From: Microbispora sp. NBC_01189
Lineage (GTDB): Bacteria; Actinomycetota; Actinomycetes; Streptosporangiales; Streptosporangiaceae
Assembly (NCBI RefSeq): GCF_036010665.1
Contig: NZ_CP108581.1
Span: 4,197,501-4,261,500 of the forward strand
Direction: 5' to 3'
Length of the DNA: 64,000 nt
Numbering within the stretch: the stretch's first letter is position 1; every line of letters starts with the position of its first letter. Position numbers and translations under genes: made by a program. The notes under the pieces were generated by a model, which saw only the letters and a program-made list of their open reading frames with translations, did no database searches and was not told the DNA's origin. Shown piece after piece: positions 43,574-52,666 of this stretch.

Positions 43574-44701
43574 TTGACACCCCGAGTGCTCGTCGACGCC
43601 GCCGCCGTTCCCGCCGACCGCGGCGCCCTCATCAGGTATGTCGATGGCCTGGTCGCGGCCCTGCACGAGACGGGCGCCGATCTCGCCCTGGTATGCCAGC
43701 GCGCGGACGCCGAGCGGTACGCGGCGCTGGCCCCCACGGCCCGGATCCTCTCCGGGCCGCCCGCGATCACTAACCGCGACAAGCGGCTCGCCTGGGAGCA
43801 GACGGGCCTGCCCGTCCTCGCCCGGCAGGCCGGGGCCCAGGTGATCCACGCCCCCTACTACTCCATCCCGCTGGGCTGCGGCCTGCCCACGGTGGTCACC
43901 GTCCACGACGCCACCTCGTTCACCGACCCCGACCTGCACGACCCCGTCAGGGCCTCGTTCTTCCGGTCGGCCACCCGTACGGCCGTCCGCCACGCCAACC
44001 GGGTGATCGTGCCGTCCAAGGCCACCCGGGACGAGCTGGTGCGGGTGCTCGCCGCCGACCCGACCCGGGTGGACGTCGCCTATCACGGGGTCGACTCCGC
44101 GCTGTTCCACCCGCCGGCGCCCGAGGACGTGCGCCGGGTGGCGGGCCGCATCGGCCTGCACGGCCGGCCGTACGTCGCCTATCTGGGCGCGCTGGAGCCG
44201 CGCAAGAACGTGCCGAACCTGGTGACCGGCTTCGGCCGGGCGGTCGCCCACCTGTCGGACCCGCCCGCGCTTGTGCTGGCGGGCGGCCCGGCCTGGGACG
44301 AGGAGGTCGACGCCGCGGTGGCGGCGCTGCCGCCCCGGGTGAAGGTCGTGCGCCCCGGCTACCTGCCCTTCGCCGACCTGCCGGGCTTCCTCGGCGGGGC
44401 GCTCGCGGTCGCCTCGCCGTCACGGTGCGAGGGGTTCGGGCTGCCGGTGCTGGAGGCGATGGCCTGCGGGGCGCCCGTGCTGACCACCCACCGCGCTTCG
44501 CTGCCGGAGGTGGGCGGCGACGCCGTGGTCTACACCGAGCCCGACGCCGACGCCATCGCGCGGGCGCTGCGTGCCCTGCTGGAGTCACCGGAACGGCGTG
44601 CGTCCCTGGCCGCGGCCGGGGTCACCCGTTCGCGCGAGTTCACCTGGCAGCACTCCGCCGAGGCCCACCTCGTCGCCTACCAACGCGCCGTCGAAGGTTA
44701 G
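43574..44701 (+). CDS. Glycosyltransferase family 4 (mannosyltransferase-like)
   Basis: The 375-residue GT-B enzyme has an N-terminal domain with VIHAPYYSIPLGCGLPTVVT and VHDATSF, and a donor domain with YVAYLGALEPRKNVPNLV, ASPSRCEGFGLPVLEAMA (the E-x7-E motif) and GAPVLTTHRASLPEVGGDA. This pattern is common among GDP-mannose-using GT4 enzymes, which fits the GDP-mannose pyrophosphorylase encoded next. TTG 43574 sits about ten bases after GAGGGGAG; GTG 43556 is also in frame. A 224-nt upstream region separates it from the flippase-like gene, so it probably has its own promoter. Confidence 0.85.
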   Translation: MTPRVLVDAAAVPADRGALIRYVDGLVAALHETGADLALVCQRADAERYAALAPTARILSGPPAITNRDKRLAWEQTGLPVLARQAGAQVIHAPYYSIPLGCGLPTVVTVHDATSFTDPDLHDPVRASFFRSATRTAVRHANRVIVPSKATRDELVRVLAADPTRVDVAYHGVDSALFHPPAPEDVRRVAGRIGLHGRPYVAYLGALEPRKNVPNLVTGFGRAVAHLSDPPALVLAGGPAWDEEVDAAVAALPPRVKVVRPGYLPFADLPGFLGGALAVASPSRCEGFGLPVLEAMACGAPVLTTHRASLPEVGGDAVVYTEPDADAIARALRALLESPERRASLAAAGVTRSREFTWQHSAEAHLVAYQRAVEG

Positions 44702-45176
44702 CGGCGCCGTGAATACTTTGGCCGCGCCGACACATGTAATGTGCCGGTTAAGTGGTATGGCACACCGCATTGTGCTGATTGTTACCCCGGTACGGGTGTG
44801 ACGGATTTGCGCAGCTTCGTCGTTTCCCGTCATGACCAGCAGCGATGCGCTGATGTCTGCGCGACTGGCAAGGGATCGGGAACCCGCGGCAGGTTAGGGC
44901 TGTATGTCCGATCGGATACGCCGCCAAGCCGCCGCGAGTGAGAGAAAAATCGTGCCGGAACTCCGGGATCCGGGATACGGCCGAGGATGCGGTCGAGGAT
45001 ACGGCCGACAAAAAGGGAATTATGGTGGGTTCGTTTTCGGGTGTCCGTTTTTGTCTATATGTGACACCCGGTTCAAGAGTTCGGGGACGGAAATAGCGCG
45101 CCTGCCAGGAAATATCCGGACAGCTGTCTGTGGCGGGACGCCATACGAAGGTTCTGTCTAGGCTACTCTCGCGGCT
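44702..45176. other. 475-nt intergenic region with AT-richer patches and a 12-bp triplicate repeat
   Basis: No convincing gene on either strand. The region has local drops in GC (for example around 45030-45065) and three tandem copies of a 12-mer, GGATACGGCCGA / GGATGCGGTCGA / GGATACGGCCGA (44973-45008). Near its end TAGGCT (45159-45164) or TACTCT (45164-45169) could be a -10 box placing transcription at or just before the GTG at 45177, with no ribosome-binding site in between, so a leaderless message is possible. The region is a likely regulatory segment for the mannose-1-phosphate guanylyltransferase gene. Confidence 0.5.
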
Positions 45177-46280
45177 GTGAGGGACACTTCTGTGCGGTCG
45201 CCGGACGGTCTTGAGGCGATCCTTCTCGTGGGCGGCCAGGGCACGCGTCTCCGGCCACTGACACTCAGCACGCCGAAGCCGCTGCTGCCGACGGCGGGGG
45301 TGCCCTTCCTCGCGCACCAGCTGGCCAAGGCGCGGGCGTACGGGGTGCGCCGGGTGGTCTTCGCGACGTCCTACCGGGCCTCGATGTTCGCCGAGGCGTT
45401 CGGCGACGGCGCGGGGCTCGGCCTGGAGATCGTGTATGTGACCGAGGACACTCCGCTCGGCACCGGCGGCGCGATCCGCAACGCCGCACAAGCCCTGACC
45501 TGCCCGCCCGATGCGCCGGTGCTCGTGCTGAACGGCGACATCCTGTCGGGCCACGACATCGCCGCGCAGGTGGACCTGCACATCTCCCGCGACGCCGCGG
45601 TGACCCTGCATCTCACGGAGGTGGACGACCCGTCGAGGTTCGGCTGCGTGCCGACCGATGATGACGGCCGGGTCACCGCCTTCCTGGAGAAGACGCCCAA
45701 TCCGGTGACGAACCGGATCAACGCCGGCTGTTACGTGTTCCGGCGCTCGGTCATCGACACGATCCCCGAGGGCCAGGTGGTCTCGGTGGAACGGGAGACC
45801 TTCCCCGGCCTGATCGCGGCAGGTGAGCCGGTGCTGGGCTTCGCCGACGCGTCGTACTGGCTCGACGTGGGCACGCCCGCGGCGTTCGTGCAGGGCTCGG
45901 CCGATCTGGTGCTGGGCAAGCTCGGCTCGCCCGCGCTGCCCGGCCCGGCCGGTGAGCGTCTCCTGCTGGACGGGTCCGTCGTGTCGCCCGAGGCCAAGGT
46001 CACCGGCGGCACGGTCGTCGGCCCTCGGGCCACCGTCGAGGCAGGCGCGAGCGTGCGCGGCAGCGTGCTCTCCGAGGGCTGCCACGTCGCGTCCGGCGCG
46101 ACCGTGGTGGACTCGGTCGTCGGCGTGGGCGCCCGCGTCGCCTCCGGCGCCGTGCTGCGTCAGGTCGTGGTCGGCGACGGCGCGTCCATCGGCCCCGGCA
46201 ACGAGCTCACGGCCGGCATGCGCGTGTGGCCCGGGGTCACCCTGCCCGAGTGCGCCGTCCGCTTCTCCAGCGACGTGTGA
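45177..46280 (+). CDS. manB: Mannose-1-phosphate guanylyltransferase-type NDP-sugar pyrophosphorylase
   Basis: The 367-residue enzyme should make GDP-mannose from mannose-1-phosphate and GTP. Residues ~12-240 form the nucleotidyltransferase domain: LLVGGQGTRLRPLT, KPLLPTAGVPF, GTGGAIRNA, LVLNGDIL and DVGTPAAFVQGSADL. Residues ~260-360 are a left-handed beta-helix of hexapeptide repeats (ATVEAGASVRGSV...). In Mycobacterium and Streptomyces the orthologue lies near whiB and the fbi genes, as here. Orthologues are called manB, ManC or RmlA2, so the symbol is by position and similarity. Another hexose-1-phosphate substrate remains possible. GTG 45177 may be leaderless. Confidence 0.82.
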   Translation: MRDTSVRSPDGLEAILLVGGQGTRLRPLTLSTPKPLLPTAGVPFLAHQLAKARAYGVRRVVFATSYRASMFAEAFGDGAGLGLEIVYVTEDTPLGTGGAIRNAAQALTCPPDAPVLVLNGDILSGHDIAAQVDLHISRDAAVTLHLTEVDDPSRFGCVPTDDDGRVTAFLEKTPNPVTNRINAGCYVFRRSVIDTIPEGQVVSVERETFPGLIAAGEPVLGFADASYWLDVGTPAAFVQGSADLVLGKLGSPALPGPAGERLLLDGSVVSPEAKVTGGTVVGPRATVEAGASVRGSVLSEGCHVASGATVVDSVVGVGARVASGAVLRQVVVGDGASIGPGNELTAGMRVWPGVTLPECAVRFSSDV

Positions 46281-46329
46281 CACCGGTCCCGCGCCCACCC
46301 GTCATCGGGGGGAGCGGCAGACTGGGCGG

Positions 46330-47439
46330 GTGGAGGCGAGCCGAATGCCCAGATCGTCCGCGCCCGGCGGCGGTCGCGGCCCGGGGGCGCAGGTGCGTGA
46401 GCGGCGGTGGCGCCCGGCCGCGCCGGTCGACGTGGCGCTGACGCTGTCGCCGCACCGGCGCGGGGGAGGCGACCCGGCCTGGCGCCGTACGCCGGACGGC
46501 GCGTTCTGGCGCACCTCGCGCACCCCCGAAGGCCCCGGCACCCTGCGCGTGACGGGGAGCAGTGACGGCGAGATCCTCGGACAGGCGTGGGGCCCGGGGG
46601 CCGGGTGGCTCCTGGAGATGCTTCCCTGCCTGCTGGGCGCCGACGACGACGTGGCCGGTTTCGCCGCGTTGCTCGCGCGGCTCGCCCGTTCCGGGGATTC
46701 GCGGCAGGTCCGCACCGCCGCGTTCGTCGCCGGTCTGGCCGGACGCGCCGGCGGGCTGCGGATCGGGCGCAGCCTGCGGGTCTTCGAGGCGCTCGCGCCC
46801 GCGGTGCTGGAGCAGAAGGTGGTCGGCAGGGAGGCGTGGCGGGCCTGGCGGTTCCTGCTGCGCCGGTACGGCGAGCCCGCTCCCGGCCCGGCTCCCGAGG
46901 GCATGTACGTCGTCCCGTCGCCGGAGGTGTGGTGCGTGGTCCCGTCGTGGGACTGGCACCGGGCCGGGGCGGAGGCCGTACGGGCCAGGACGATCGTCAA
47001 CGCCGCACGCCACGCGGCGAAACTGGAACGCACGACAGGCCCGGTCGGCTCGGCGGATCCGCTGGATTCGCCGGACCCGGCGCGGCAACCTGACGCAGCG
47101 CAGGTCGTGGCCGACGTGGATAGCGTGACGGGGATCGAAGGCTCGGCGGAGGCGGACCGGCTGCTGCGGGCGCTGCCGGGGATCGGCGTCTGGACCTCCG
47201 CCGAGGTGCGCCAGCGCGCGCACGGCGACCCGGACGCGCCGAGCGTGGGCGACTTCCACCTGCCCGGCCTCGTCGGCTACGCCCTGACCGGCCGGAAGAC
47301 CGACGACGACGGCATGCTCGAACTGCTGGAGCCGTTCCGCGGCCACCGCCACCGGGTGGTCAGGTTGATCGAGCTCAGCGGGCTCAGGCCGCCGGCCCGC
47401 GGTCCCCGCATGGCCGCCCGCGACTACCGCTCCTTCTGA
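46330..47439 (+). CDS. HhH-GPD DNA glycosylase (3-methyladenine glycosylase 2-like)
   Basis: The C-terminal part has the helix-hairpin-helix LPGIGVWTSAEVRQ, followed by a catalytic-type Asp in SVGDFHLPGLVGYAL, as in AlkA/MutY-fold glycosylases. VGREAWRAWRFLLRRYGE lies on the first helical bundle. The enzyme excises alkylated bases from DNA. The segment TTGPVGSADPLDSPDPARQ is a Pro/Asp-rich insertion absent from typical members. GTG 46330 (369 residues) or ATG 46345 may be the start. It follows the guanylyltransferase gene by 49 nt on the same strand, and its last 16 nt overlap the convergent gene at 47424. Confidence 0.8.
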   Translation: MEASRMPRSSAPGGGRGPGAQVRERRWRPAAPVDVALTLSPHRRGGGDPAWRRTPDGAFWRTSRTPEGPGTLRVTGSSDGEILGQAWGPGAGWLLEMLPCLLGADDDVAGFAALLARLARSGDSRQVRTAAFVAGLAGRAGGLRIGRSLRVFEALAPAVLEQKVVGREAWRAWRFLLRRYGEPAPGPAPEGMYVVPSPEVWCVVPSWDWHRAGAEAVRARTIVNAARHAAKLERTTGPVGSADPLDSPDPARQPDAAQVVADVDSVTGIEGSAEADRLLRALPGIGVWTSAEVRQRAHGDPDAPSVGDFHLPGLVGYALTGRKTDDDGMLELLEPFRGHRHRVVRLIELSGLRPPARGPRMAARDYRSF

Positions 47440-48032
47440 GCGCCCCGCCCGGCGCCGCCCGCCGGACCGGAACGCAGGGTCTGGTTGATCCCGCAGTGGG
47501 CCACCGCCGGCAGGCATCCGCCGTTCAGGGTGTTGAAGAAGACGCTGTCGCCCGCCACCTGCTGCAGGCCGGTGACGGCGGCGCCGCTGTTGCCGCCGGG
47601 AGCGTTCACGTTGCGCCTGCCCGTGGACACCTGCCGGACGGGGCTTCCGATCTGCGGCGAGTTCGCCGATCGCACGCCGCTCGTGACCTGCCAGGCGCCG
47701 CCGCGCTCGCCGCCCTGCCCGCCGCCCCGACCACCGCGCCCACGCCCCGCCTGCCGCACCTCCCGTGCCTGCCCAGTCCCTCGGGCGTGCCCCGCCTCCC
47801 TGGCTCGCCGCGCCCGCGCGGTGTCTCCGGCGGGACGGCCATACCCGCCATACCCGCCATGCCCGCCGTGGCCCGGACGGTCGGCGTGGCCGGCGTGGTC
47901 GGTCACCGGAATGGGCCGGGGGTCCGGTGCCGCGAACGCCTGGGCGGTCGGTGGTCCCGGCGTATTCAGGACGAGCGTCACGATGACCAGTCGCGCTACT
48001 GATCGGAAGTACACGACCGGCTGATACCCCAT
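47424..48032 (-). CDS. Secreted Gly/Arg-rich protein of unknown function
   Basis: The 202-residue product starts with a basic N-region and hydrophobic stretch ([15 protein letters not shown]) with a likely signal-peptidase site after AQAFA. The mature part has a Gly/His/Arg-rich low-complexity middle ([12 protein letters not shown]) and an ordered-looking C-terminus with two Cys in [15 protein letters not shown], spaced eight apart and probably bonded. I do not recognise a family. It is on the opposite strand to the fbi-region genes and overlaps the glycosylase gene end by 16 nt. GC-rich codon positions support real coding, but expression is unproven. Confidence 0.5.
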   Translation of the reverse strand: MGYQPVVYFRSVARLVIVTLVLNTPGPPTAQAFAAPDPRPIPVTDHAGHADRPGHGGHGGYGGYGRPAGDTARARRAREAGHARGTGQAREVRQAGRGRGGRGGGQGGERGGAWQVTSGVRSANSPQIGSPVRQVSTGRRNVNAPGGNSGAAVTGLQQVAGDSVFFNTLNGGCLPAVAHCGINQTLRSGPAGGAGRGAQKER

Positions 48033-48120
48033 CGCCCGGCCCGGCCGCGCCGTCCGTGATCCAAAAGTTGGCCCGGAGGTGGCCGCGCCGTCCGTACGCA
48101 GGGCTCATAGGCTGCGGGCT

Positions 48121-50868
48121 ATGACGGCGCAGCGACCTCCGGACCCCGACGGCACCCCTTCGACCTCGGCATCCACCGGTCCGGCCACCGCCGGCTCGAA
48201 CGCCGGCCCGGCCTCCGGCGGCGGGACACGCCGGGCGCTCGCGCGGGCCCGGGACGGCAAGACGCTCGATCTCGCCGAGACGGCGGTCCTGCTGCGCGCT
48301 CGCGGCGCCGACCTGGACGCGCTGCTCGGGTACGCCTCGCGGGTCCGGGACGCGGGCCTGGAGGCAGCCGGACGGCCCGGCGTCGTCACCTACAGCCGCA
48401 AGGTGTTCATCCCGCTGACGCGGCTGTGCCGGGACAGGTGCGGCTACTGCACGTTCGCCACCGCCCCCCACCGGCTGCCGGCCCCCTTCCTGTCGCCGGA
48501 CGAGGTGCTGGAGATCGCCCGCCAGGGCGCGGCGATGGGCTGCAAGGAAGCCCTGTTCACGCTCGGCGACCGCCCCGAGGACCGGTGGCACCAGGCACGC
48601 GAGTGGCTCGACGCGCACGGCTACGACGACACCCTCTCGTACGTCCGGGCGATGGCGATCCGGGTGCTGGAGGAGACCGGGCTGCTGCCGCACCTGAACC
48701 CCGGCGTGCTGACCTGGCGGGATCTCCAGCGGCTCAAGCCGGTCGCGCCGTCGATGGGCATGATGCTGGAGACCACCTCGCGGCGGCTGTTCACCGAGAA
48801 GGGCGAGGCCCACCACGGCTCCCCGGACAAGGACCCCGCCGTACGGCTGCGCGTGCTGGAGGACGCCGGCCGCTCCAGCGTGCCGTTCACGACGGGCCTG
48901 CTGATCGGCATCGGCGAGACGATCGAGGAACGGGCCGAGTCGGTCTTCGCGATCCGCCGGGTGGCGCGGGAGTACGGCGGCGTCCAGGAGGTCATCGTCC
49001 AGAACTTCCGCGCCAAGCCCGACACGGCCATGCGCGGCATGCCCGACGCCGACCTGCACGAACTGGCCGCGACGATCGCGGTGACGCGGCTGGTGCTCGG
49101 GCCGAAGGTCCGCGTGCAGGCGCCGCCCAACCTCATCGGCGAGGAGTATGCCCTCATGCTGCGGGCGGGCATCGACGACTGGGGCGGCGTCTCCCCGCTG
49201 ACCCCCGACCACGTCAACCCCGAGCGGCCGTGGCCGCAGATCGACGACCTCGCCGCCAGGACCGCCGCCGCCGGGTTCACGCTGCGCGAGCGCCTGACGA
49301 TCTATCCGGAGTATGTGCTCGCCGGGGAGCCCTGGCTCGATCCCCGGCTCGCCGGGCACGTCGCGGCGCTGGCCGACCCCGCCACCGGGCTCGCCCGGGA
49401 GGGCGCCGTGCCGCGCGGCCGTCCCTGGCAGGAGCCCGACGGCGGCCTGGGGGGTCTCGTCACCGGCGGACGCGCCGACCTGCACACCGCCGTAGACGCC
49501 GAGGGCCGCGCGAGCGACCGCCGCGACGACTTCGACAGCGTGTACGGCGACTGGGACGCGCTGCGCGAGCGCCTGCCCGGCGGCGGGCACACGACCGATG
49601 GCTCATCCAGCGGTCACCCGTACGGCAGGGTGGACGGCGGCGTGCGGGAGGCGCTGCGGCGGGCGGAGGCGGACCCGGCGCGGCTGACCGACGAGCAGGC
49701 GGTGGCGCTGCTCGGCCTCGCCGGAGACCAGACGGGCGCGGGCTCCGACGACGCGGGCCTGGACGAGCTGTGCCGGATCGCGGACGGGCTGCGCCGCGAG
49801 GCGGTGGGCGACGACGTGACCTACGTCGTCAACCGGAACATCAACTTCACCAACGTCTGCTACACCGGCTGCCGGTTCTGCGCGTTCGCCCAGCGGCGCA
49901 CCGACGCCGACGCGTACACGCTGTCGCTGGGCGAGGTGGCCGACCGGGCGCGGGAGGCGTGGGACGCCGGGGCGACGGAGGTGTGCATGCAGGGCGGCAT
50001 TCACCCCGACCTGCCGGGCACGGCCTACTTCGACATCGCCCGCGCCGTCAAGGAACGCTGTCCCGAGATCCACGTGCACGCGTTCTCGCCGATGGAGGTC
50101 GTCAACGGCGCGAGCCGGGCGAACCTGTCCGTCGAGGAGTGGCTGCACGCCGCGCGGGAGGCGGGGGTCGACTCGCTGCCCGGCACGGCGGCCGAGATCC
50201 TCGACGACGACGTCCGGTGGGTGCTGACGAAGGGCAAGCTGCCCACCCGGGAGTGGGTCGAGGTCATCACGACCGCCCACCGGGTCGGCATCCCGACGAC
50301 CTCGACCATGATGTACGGCCACGTGGACACCCATGAGCACTGGGTGCGCCACATCCGGTTGATCCGGTCGATCCAGGAGGAGACGGGCGGGTTCAGCGAG
50401 TTCGTGCCGCTGCCGTTCGTCCACCACAGCGCCCCGATCTACCTGGCCGGGATCGCCCGGCCGGGGCCGACCGCGCGGGAGAACCGGGCCGTCCACGCGC
50501 TGGCGCGGATCATGCTGCACGGTGCGATCCGCAACATCCAGTGCTCCTGGGTGAAGCTGCGCGACGACCTGTGCCGGGACGTGCTCGCCGGCGGCGTGAA
50601 CGACCTCGGCGGCACGCTCATGGAGGAGACGATCAGCAGGATGGCCGGCTCGGAGAACGGGTCCTACAAGACGATCAGTGAGATCGCGGCCATGGTCGCG
50701 CCGACCGGCCGTCCGCTGCGCCAGCGCACCACCGCGTACGGCCGGCCGGGCGAGGAGCGGGCCGAGGCGGCCCGGCGCAGCGACGGGGTGTGCCGGTCGG
50801 TCCGCCGTGCCCGGTTCATCGAGACGCCCATCGAGACACCTCAGACCGGGCGGCAGCCGATCGTGTAG
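48121..50868 (+). CDS. fbiC: 7,8-didemethyl-8-hydroxy-5-deazariboflavin synthase, CofG-CofH fusion
   Basis: FbiC makes the deazaflavin core (FO) of coenzyme F420 from tyrosine and a pyrimidine precursor using two radical-SAM domains. The product has 915 residues. The CofG half has its cluster-binding Cys triad C103-x3-C107-x2-C110 in [11 protein letters not shown]. The CofH half has C580-x3-C584-x2-C587 in [11 protein letters not shown]. Both halves end in normal SPASM-free radical-SAM barrels, and there is no interruption. ATG 48121 follows the upstream region at a suitable distance; GTG 48079 is less likely. It converges on fbiB with a TnpB element and an intron scrap between them. Confidence 0.95.
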   Translation: MTAQRPPDPDGTPSTSASTGPATAGSNAGPASGGGTRRALARARDGKTLDLAETAVLLRARGADLDALLGYASRVRDAGLEAAGRPGVVTYSRKVFIPLTRLCRDRCGYCTFATAPHRLPAPFLSPDEVLEIARQGAAMGCKEALFTLGDRPEDRWHQAREWLDAHGYDDTLSYVRAMAIRVLEETGLLPHLNPGVLTWRDLQRLKPVAPSMGMMLETTSRRLFTEKGEAHHGSPDKDPAVRLRVLEDAGRSSVPFTTGLLIGIGETIEERAESVFAIRRVAREYGGVQEVIVQNFRAKPDTAMRGMPDADLHELAATIAVTRLVLGPKVRVQAPPNLIGEEYALMLRAGIDDWGGVSPLTPDHVNPERPWPQIDDLAARTAAAGFTLRERLTIYPEYVLAGEPWLDPRLAGHVAALADPATGLAREGAVPRGRPWQEPDGGLGGLVTGGRADLHTAVDAEGRASDRRDDFDSVYGDWDALRERLPGGGHTTDGSSSGHPYGRVDGGVREALRRAEADPARLTDEQAVALLGLAGDQTGAGSDDAGLDELCRIADGLRREAVGDDVTYVVNRNINFTNVCYTGCRFCAFAQRRTDADAYTLSLGEVADRAREAWDAGATEVCMQGGIHPDLPGTAYFDIARAVKERCPEIHVHAFSPMEVVNGASRANLSVEEWLHAAREAGVDSLPGTAAEILDDDVRWVLTKGKLPTREWVEVITTAHRVGIPTTSTMMYGHVDTHEHWVRHIRLIRSIQEETGGFSEFVPLPFVHHSAPIYLAGIARPGPTARENRAVHALARIMLHGAIRNIQCSWVKLRDDLCRDVLAGGVNDLGGTLMEETISRMAGSENGSYKTISEIAAMVAPTGRPLRQRTTAYGRPGEERAEAARRSDGVCRSVRRARFIETPIETPQTGRQPIV

Positions 50869-50962
50869 CCCGGCCCGTCGCGCCGCACGTCGCCTCCAAG
50901 CCGGGTGCAAGATCATGATCTGGCAGTTCGTAAAGCCGTGACCCGCAGCGACTGGATGATGG

Positions 50963-51034
50963 GAGCCGTGTAAACCGAGAGGTTTACGCACGGTTCTGCG
51001 AGGGCCGGGGGCTGAGATGTCCCCGGCTACTCAC
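50963..51034 (+). mobile_element. Group II intron 3' end: domains V and VI only
   Basis: Bases 50963-50996 fold as a 34-nt domain V: GAGCCGTG pairs with CACGGTTC, then TAAACC with GGTTTA, with a GAGA (GNRA) loop and a CG bulge, and with the AGC catalytic triad at the 5' side. Next, GCCGGGG (51004-51010) and CCCCGGC (51021-51027) form a domain VI stem, and the sequence ends in CTACTCAC, like known bacterial intron 3' ends. No reverse transcriptase or domains I-IV exist in the 94 nt back to the fbiC stop, so this is an inactive remnant. The 123 nt between it and the TnpB element hold nothing I recognise. Confidence 0.75.
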
Positions 51035-51264
51035 CGATGGAGTGCTTGAGGACCGTGAGCGGTGTGTTGCCCACGCTTGTGCCGAGGTGGCGGCCGGGAC
51101 CAGATGTGGCCGCTCCACGGGTACCAGCGGACGGGAGCACTGTATATCTCGCTGGGATCCGCCCGAGACACCCTTCAGTGCGGTTGGCCGCCCACGCCGC
51201 AGATCGGGTCACTCACAGTGTGGATTCCGTCACGGTGGCGTAAACCCGGGGGTACGATCAGGGC

Positions 51265-52530
51265 GTGGAGGTGGCCAGGCAGGCGCGTGCGCATGTGGCG
51301 CGGCTCGACCTCAGCGCCGCCCAGGTGGCGGTGCTGGACGGTCAGGCGCACACCGCCCGCGCGCTGTGGAACCTGCTGCACGAGTACTGCACCTTCCGGC
51401 AGGGCCGGTTGGCGACGGTCAAGGACTGCGACGCGGCGATCCGGCAGGCCCGCCGCGAGATCGACTGGATGGGGCGGCTGCCCGCCCAGGCGGCCCAAGC
51501 GGTGCTCAGAACCTACCGGCAGGCGTGGGCGAACTTCTTCAACCCCGCCCATCCCGCCGGACGGCCCACGTTCAAGAGCCGGTCCCGGTCCCGGCCGGCG
51601 GTGGATGTGCCGCAGGCCCGCGACCTGAACATCACGCGGCTGAATCGGCGGTGGGGCGCGGTCAACCTGCCCAAGGTCGGGCGGGTCCGGTTCCGGTGGA
51701 CGAGGGATCTTCCCGGCGTCACCAGGGGCGGCCCTGCCGGGCGCATCACCGGCGCGCGCCTGGTCAAGGACGCCTTCGGGTGGCAGATCGTGTTCCGGGC
51801 CGAACGTCAGGTGCCTGCCCCGGCCGCCCACCCCGGCCCTGGGGTGGGGGTCGACCGGGGGGTCACCGTCGCCCTGGCGTTGTCGGACGGCACCATGCGC
51901 GAGCACGGGCCCTGGCTGCGCGACGGCGAGAAACAACGCCTGCGCCGGCTGGAGAAGACGTCCGCCCGCCGGCGCCGCACTCGCGTTCCCGGCCGGCCTG
52001 CGTCCAGACGGCTGGCCCGCACCTATGACCGGATCGCCCGGCTCCGCGCGACAGCCAAGCGCCGAGCCGTCGACTGGCAGCACCAGACCACCACCGAACT
52101 CGCGCGCACCTTCGGCGTGATCGTGGTGGAAGACCTGACGATCACGACCATGGTCCGCTCCGCGACCGGCACGGTCGAACAACCCGGCCGGAACGTGCGG
52201 CAGAAGGCCGGGCTGAACCGCGCCATCACCGGGCAGGCGTGGGGCCGCACGGTCACCCTGCTGGAGTACAAGACCCGTGATCGCGGCGGGGTGGTGGTGA
52301 AGGTGCCCGCCCCGGGCACGTCGCAGACCTGCCACCAATGCGGCCACCGCGATCCGGCGGCCCGGGACAAGATCAGGTACGCCTGTGTCAATCCCGCGTG
52401 CGGGTGGGCCGGGCATGCCGACACCAACGCCGCGATCAACATTCGCAACGCCGCAGGAACTGCGGTGTCAGGACGTGGAGACCTCGGGGCTGCCCGGTCC
52501 GCGAAGCGTCAACCCCCGCGCGCCGCCTGA
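51265..52530 (+). CDS. tnpB: RNA-guided endonuclease TnpB (IS605 OrfB-like), intact
   Basis: The 421-residue protein has the full RuvC active site: D197 (GVGVDRGVTVALALSDG), E289 (VIVVEDLTIT) and D386 (GHADTNAAINIR). A four-Cys zinc ribbon (C356, C359, C374, C379) lies between the last two. The N-terminal helix-turn-helix-like region (TARALWNLLHEYC, TYRQAWANFF) is intact. TnpB proteins are known guide-RNA-directed DNA nucleases that help retain IS copies. GTG 51265 is preceded by TACGAT (51253-51258), which is conserved in the decayed copy, suggesting a near-leaderless message. Length matches active homologues. Confidence 0.9.
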   Translation: MEVARQARAHVARLDLSAAQVAVLDGQAHTARALWNLLHEYCTFRQGRLATVKDCDAAIRQARREIDWMGRLPAQAAQAVLRTYRQAWANFFNPAHPAGRPTFKSRSRSRPAVDVPQARDLNITRLNRRWGAVNLPKVGRVRFRWTRDLPGVTRGGPAGRITGARLVKDAFGWQIVFRAERQVPAPAAHPGPGVGVDRGVTVALALSDGTMREHGPWLRDGEKQRLRRLEKTSARRRRTRVPGRPASRRLARTYDRIARLRATAKRRAVDWQHQTTTELARTFGVIVVEDLTITTMVRSATGTVEQPGRNVRQKAGLNRAITGQAWGRTVTLLEYKTRDRGGVVVKVPAPGTSQTCHQCGHRDPAARDKIRYACVNPACGWAGHADTNAAINIRNAAGTAVSGRGDLGAARSAKRQPPRAA

Positions 52531-52550
52531 CCGCGACGCGACGGGAGAAT

Positions 52551-52570
52551 CTCCGGCCTTCAGGCCGGAG
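52551..52570 (+). ncRNA. Right-end hairpin; probable core of the TnpB guide RNA
   Basis: CTCCGGCC-TTCA-GGCCGGAG-type perfect stem-loop located 20 nt after the tnpB stop and 6 nt before the element end. In studied TnpB elements the guide RNA spans the 3' end of tnpB and the right end, with about 16-20 nt of flanking DNA as guide. Here that would be TGGATCGAGTTGGAGC and on. The RNA's limits are not visible from sequence alone. Confidence 0.4.
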
Positions 52571-52666
52571 AGGAGTTCAATGGATCGAGTTGGAGCTCGG
52601 GCTCTCACAGGGGTGACGCGGACGGGCCCGGCGGCGGTCGTGATCGGACCCGCTGTATACGCCAAG

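Larger units (their letters stand above)
51158..52580 (+). mobile_element. IS200/IS605-family TnpB-only element (IS1341-like), intact
   Basis: Element limits come from alignment with the decayed copy at 37306-38106. Shared sequence begins near 51158, and the right end is a perfect hairpin (52551-52570) followed by AGAGGAG and terminal TTCAA (52576-52580). TTCAA/TCAA matches the right-end cleavage tetranucleotide described for IS608. It carries tnpB but no Y1 transposase, so movement would need TnpA in trans. It sits between the convergent genes fbiC and fbiB without disrupting either. Confidence 0.8.

Noticed and set aside
44748-46298. Long minus-strand frame over the guanylyltransferase gene
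   Set aside because: The plus strand carries a full nucleotidyltransferase signature and a hexapeptide-repeat domain; the minus frame is a shadow.
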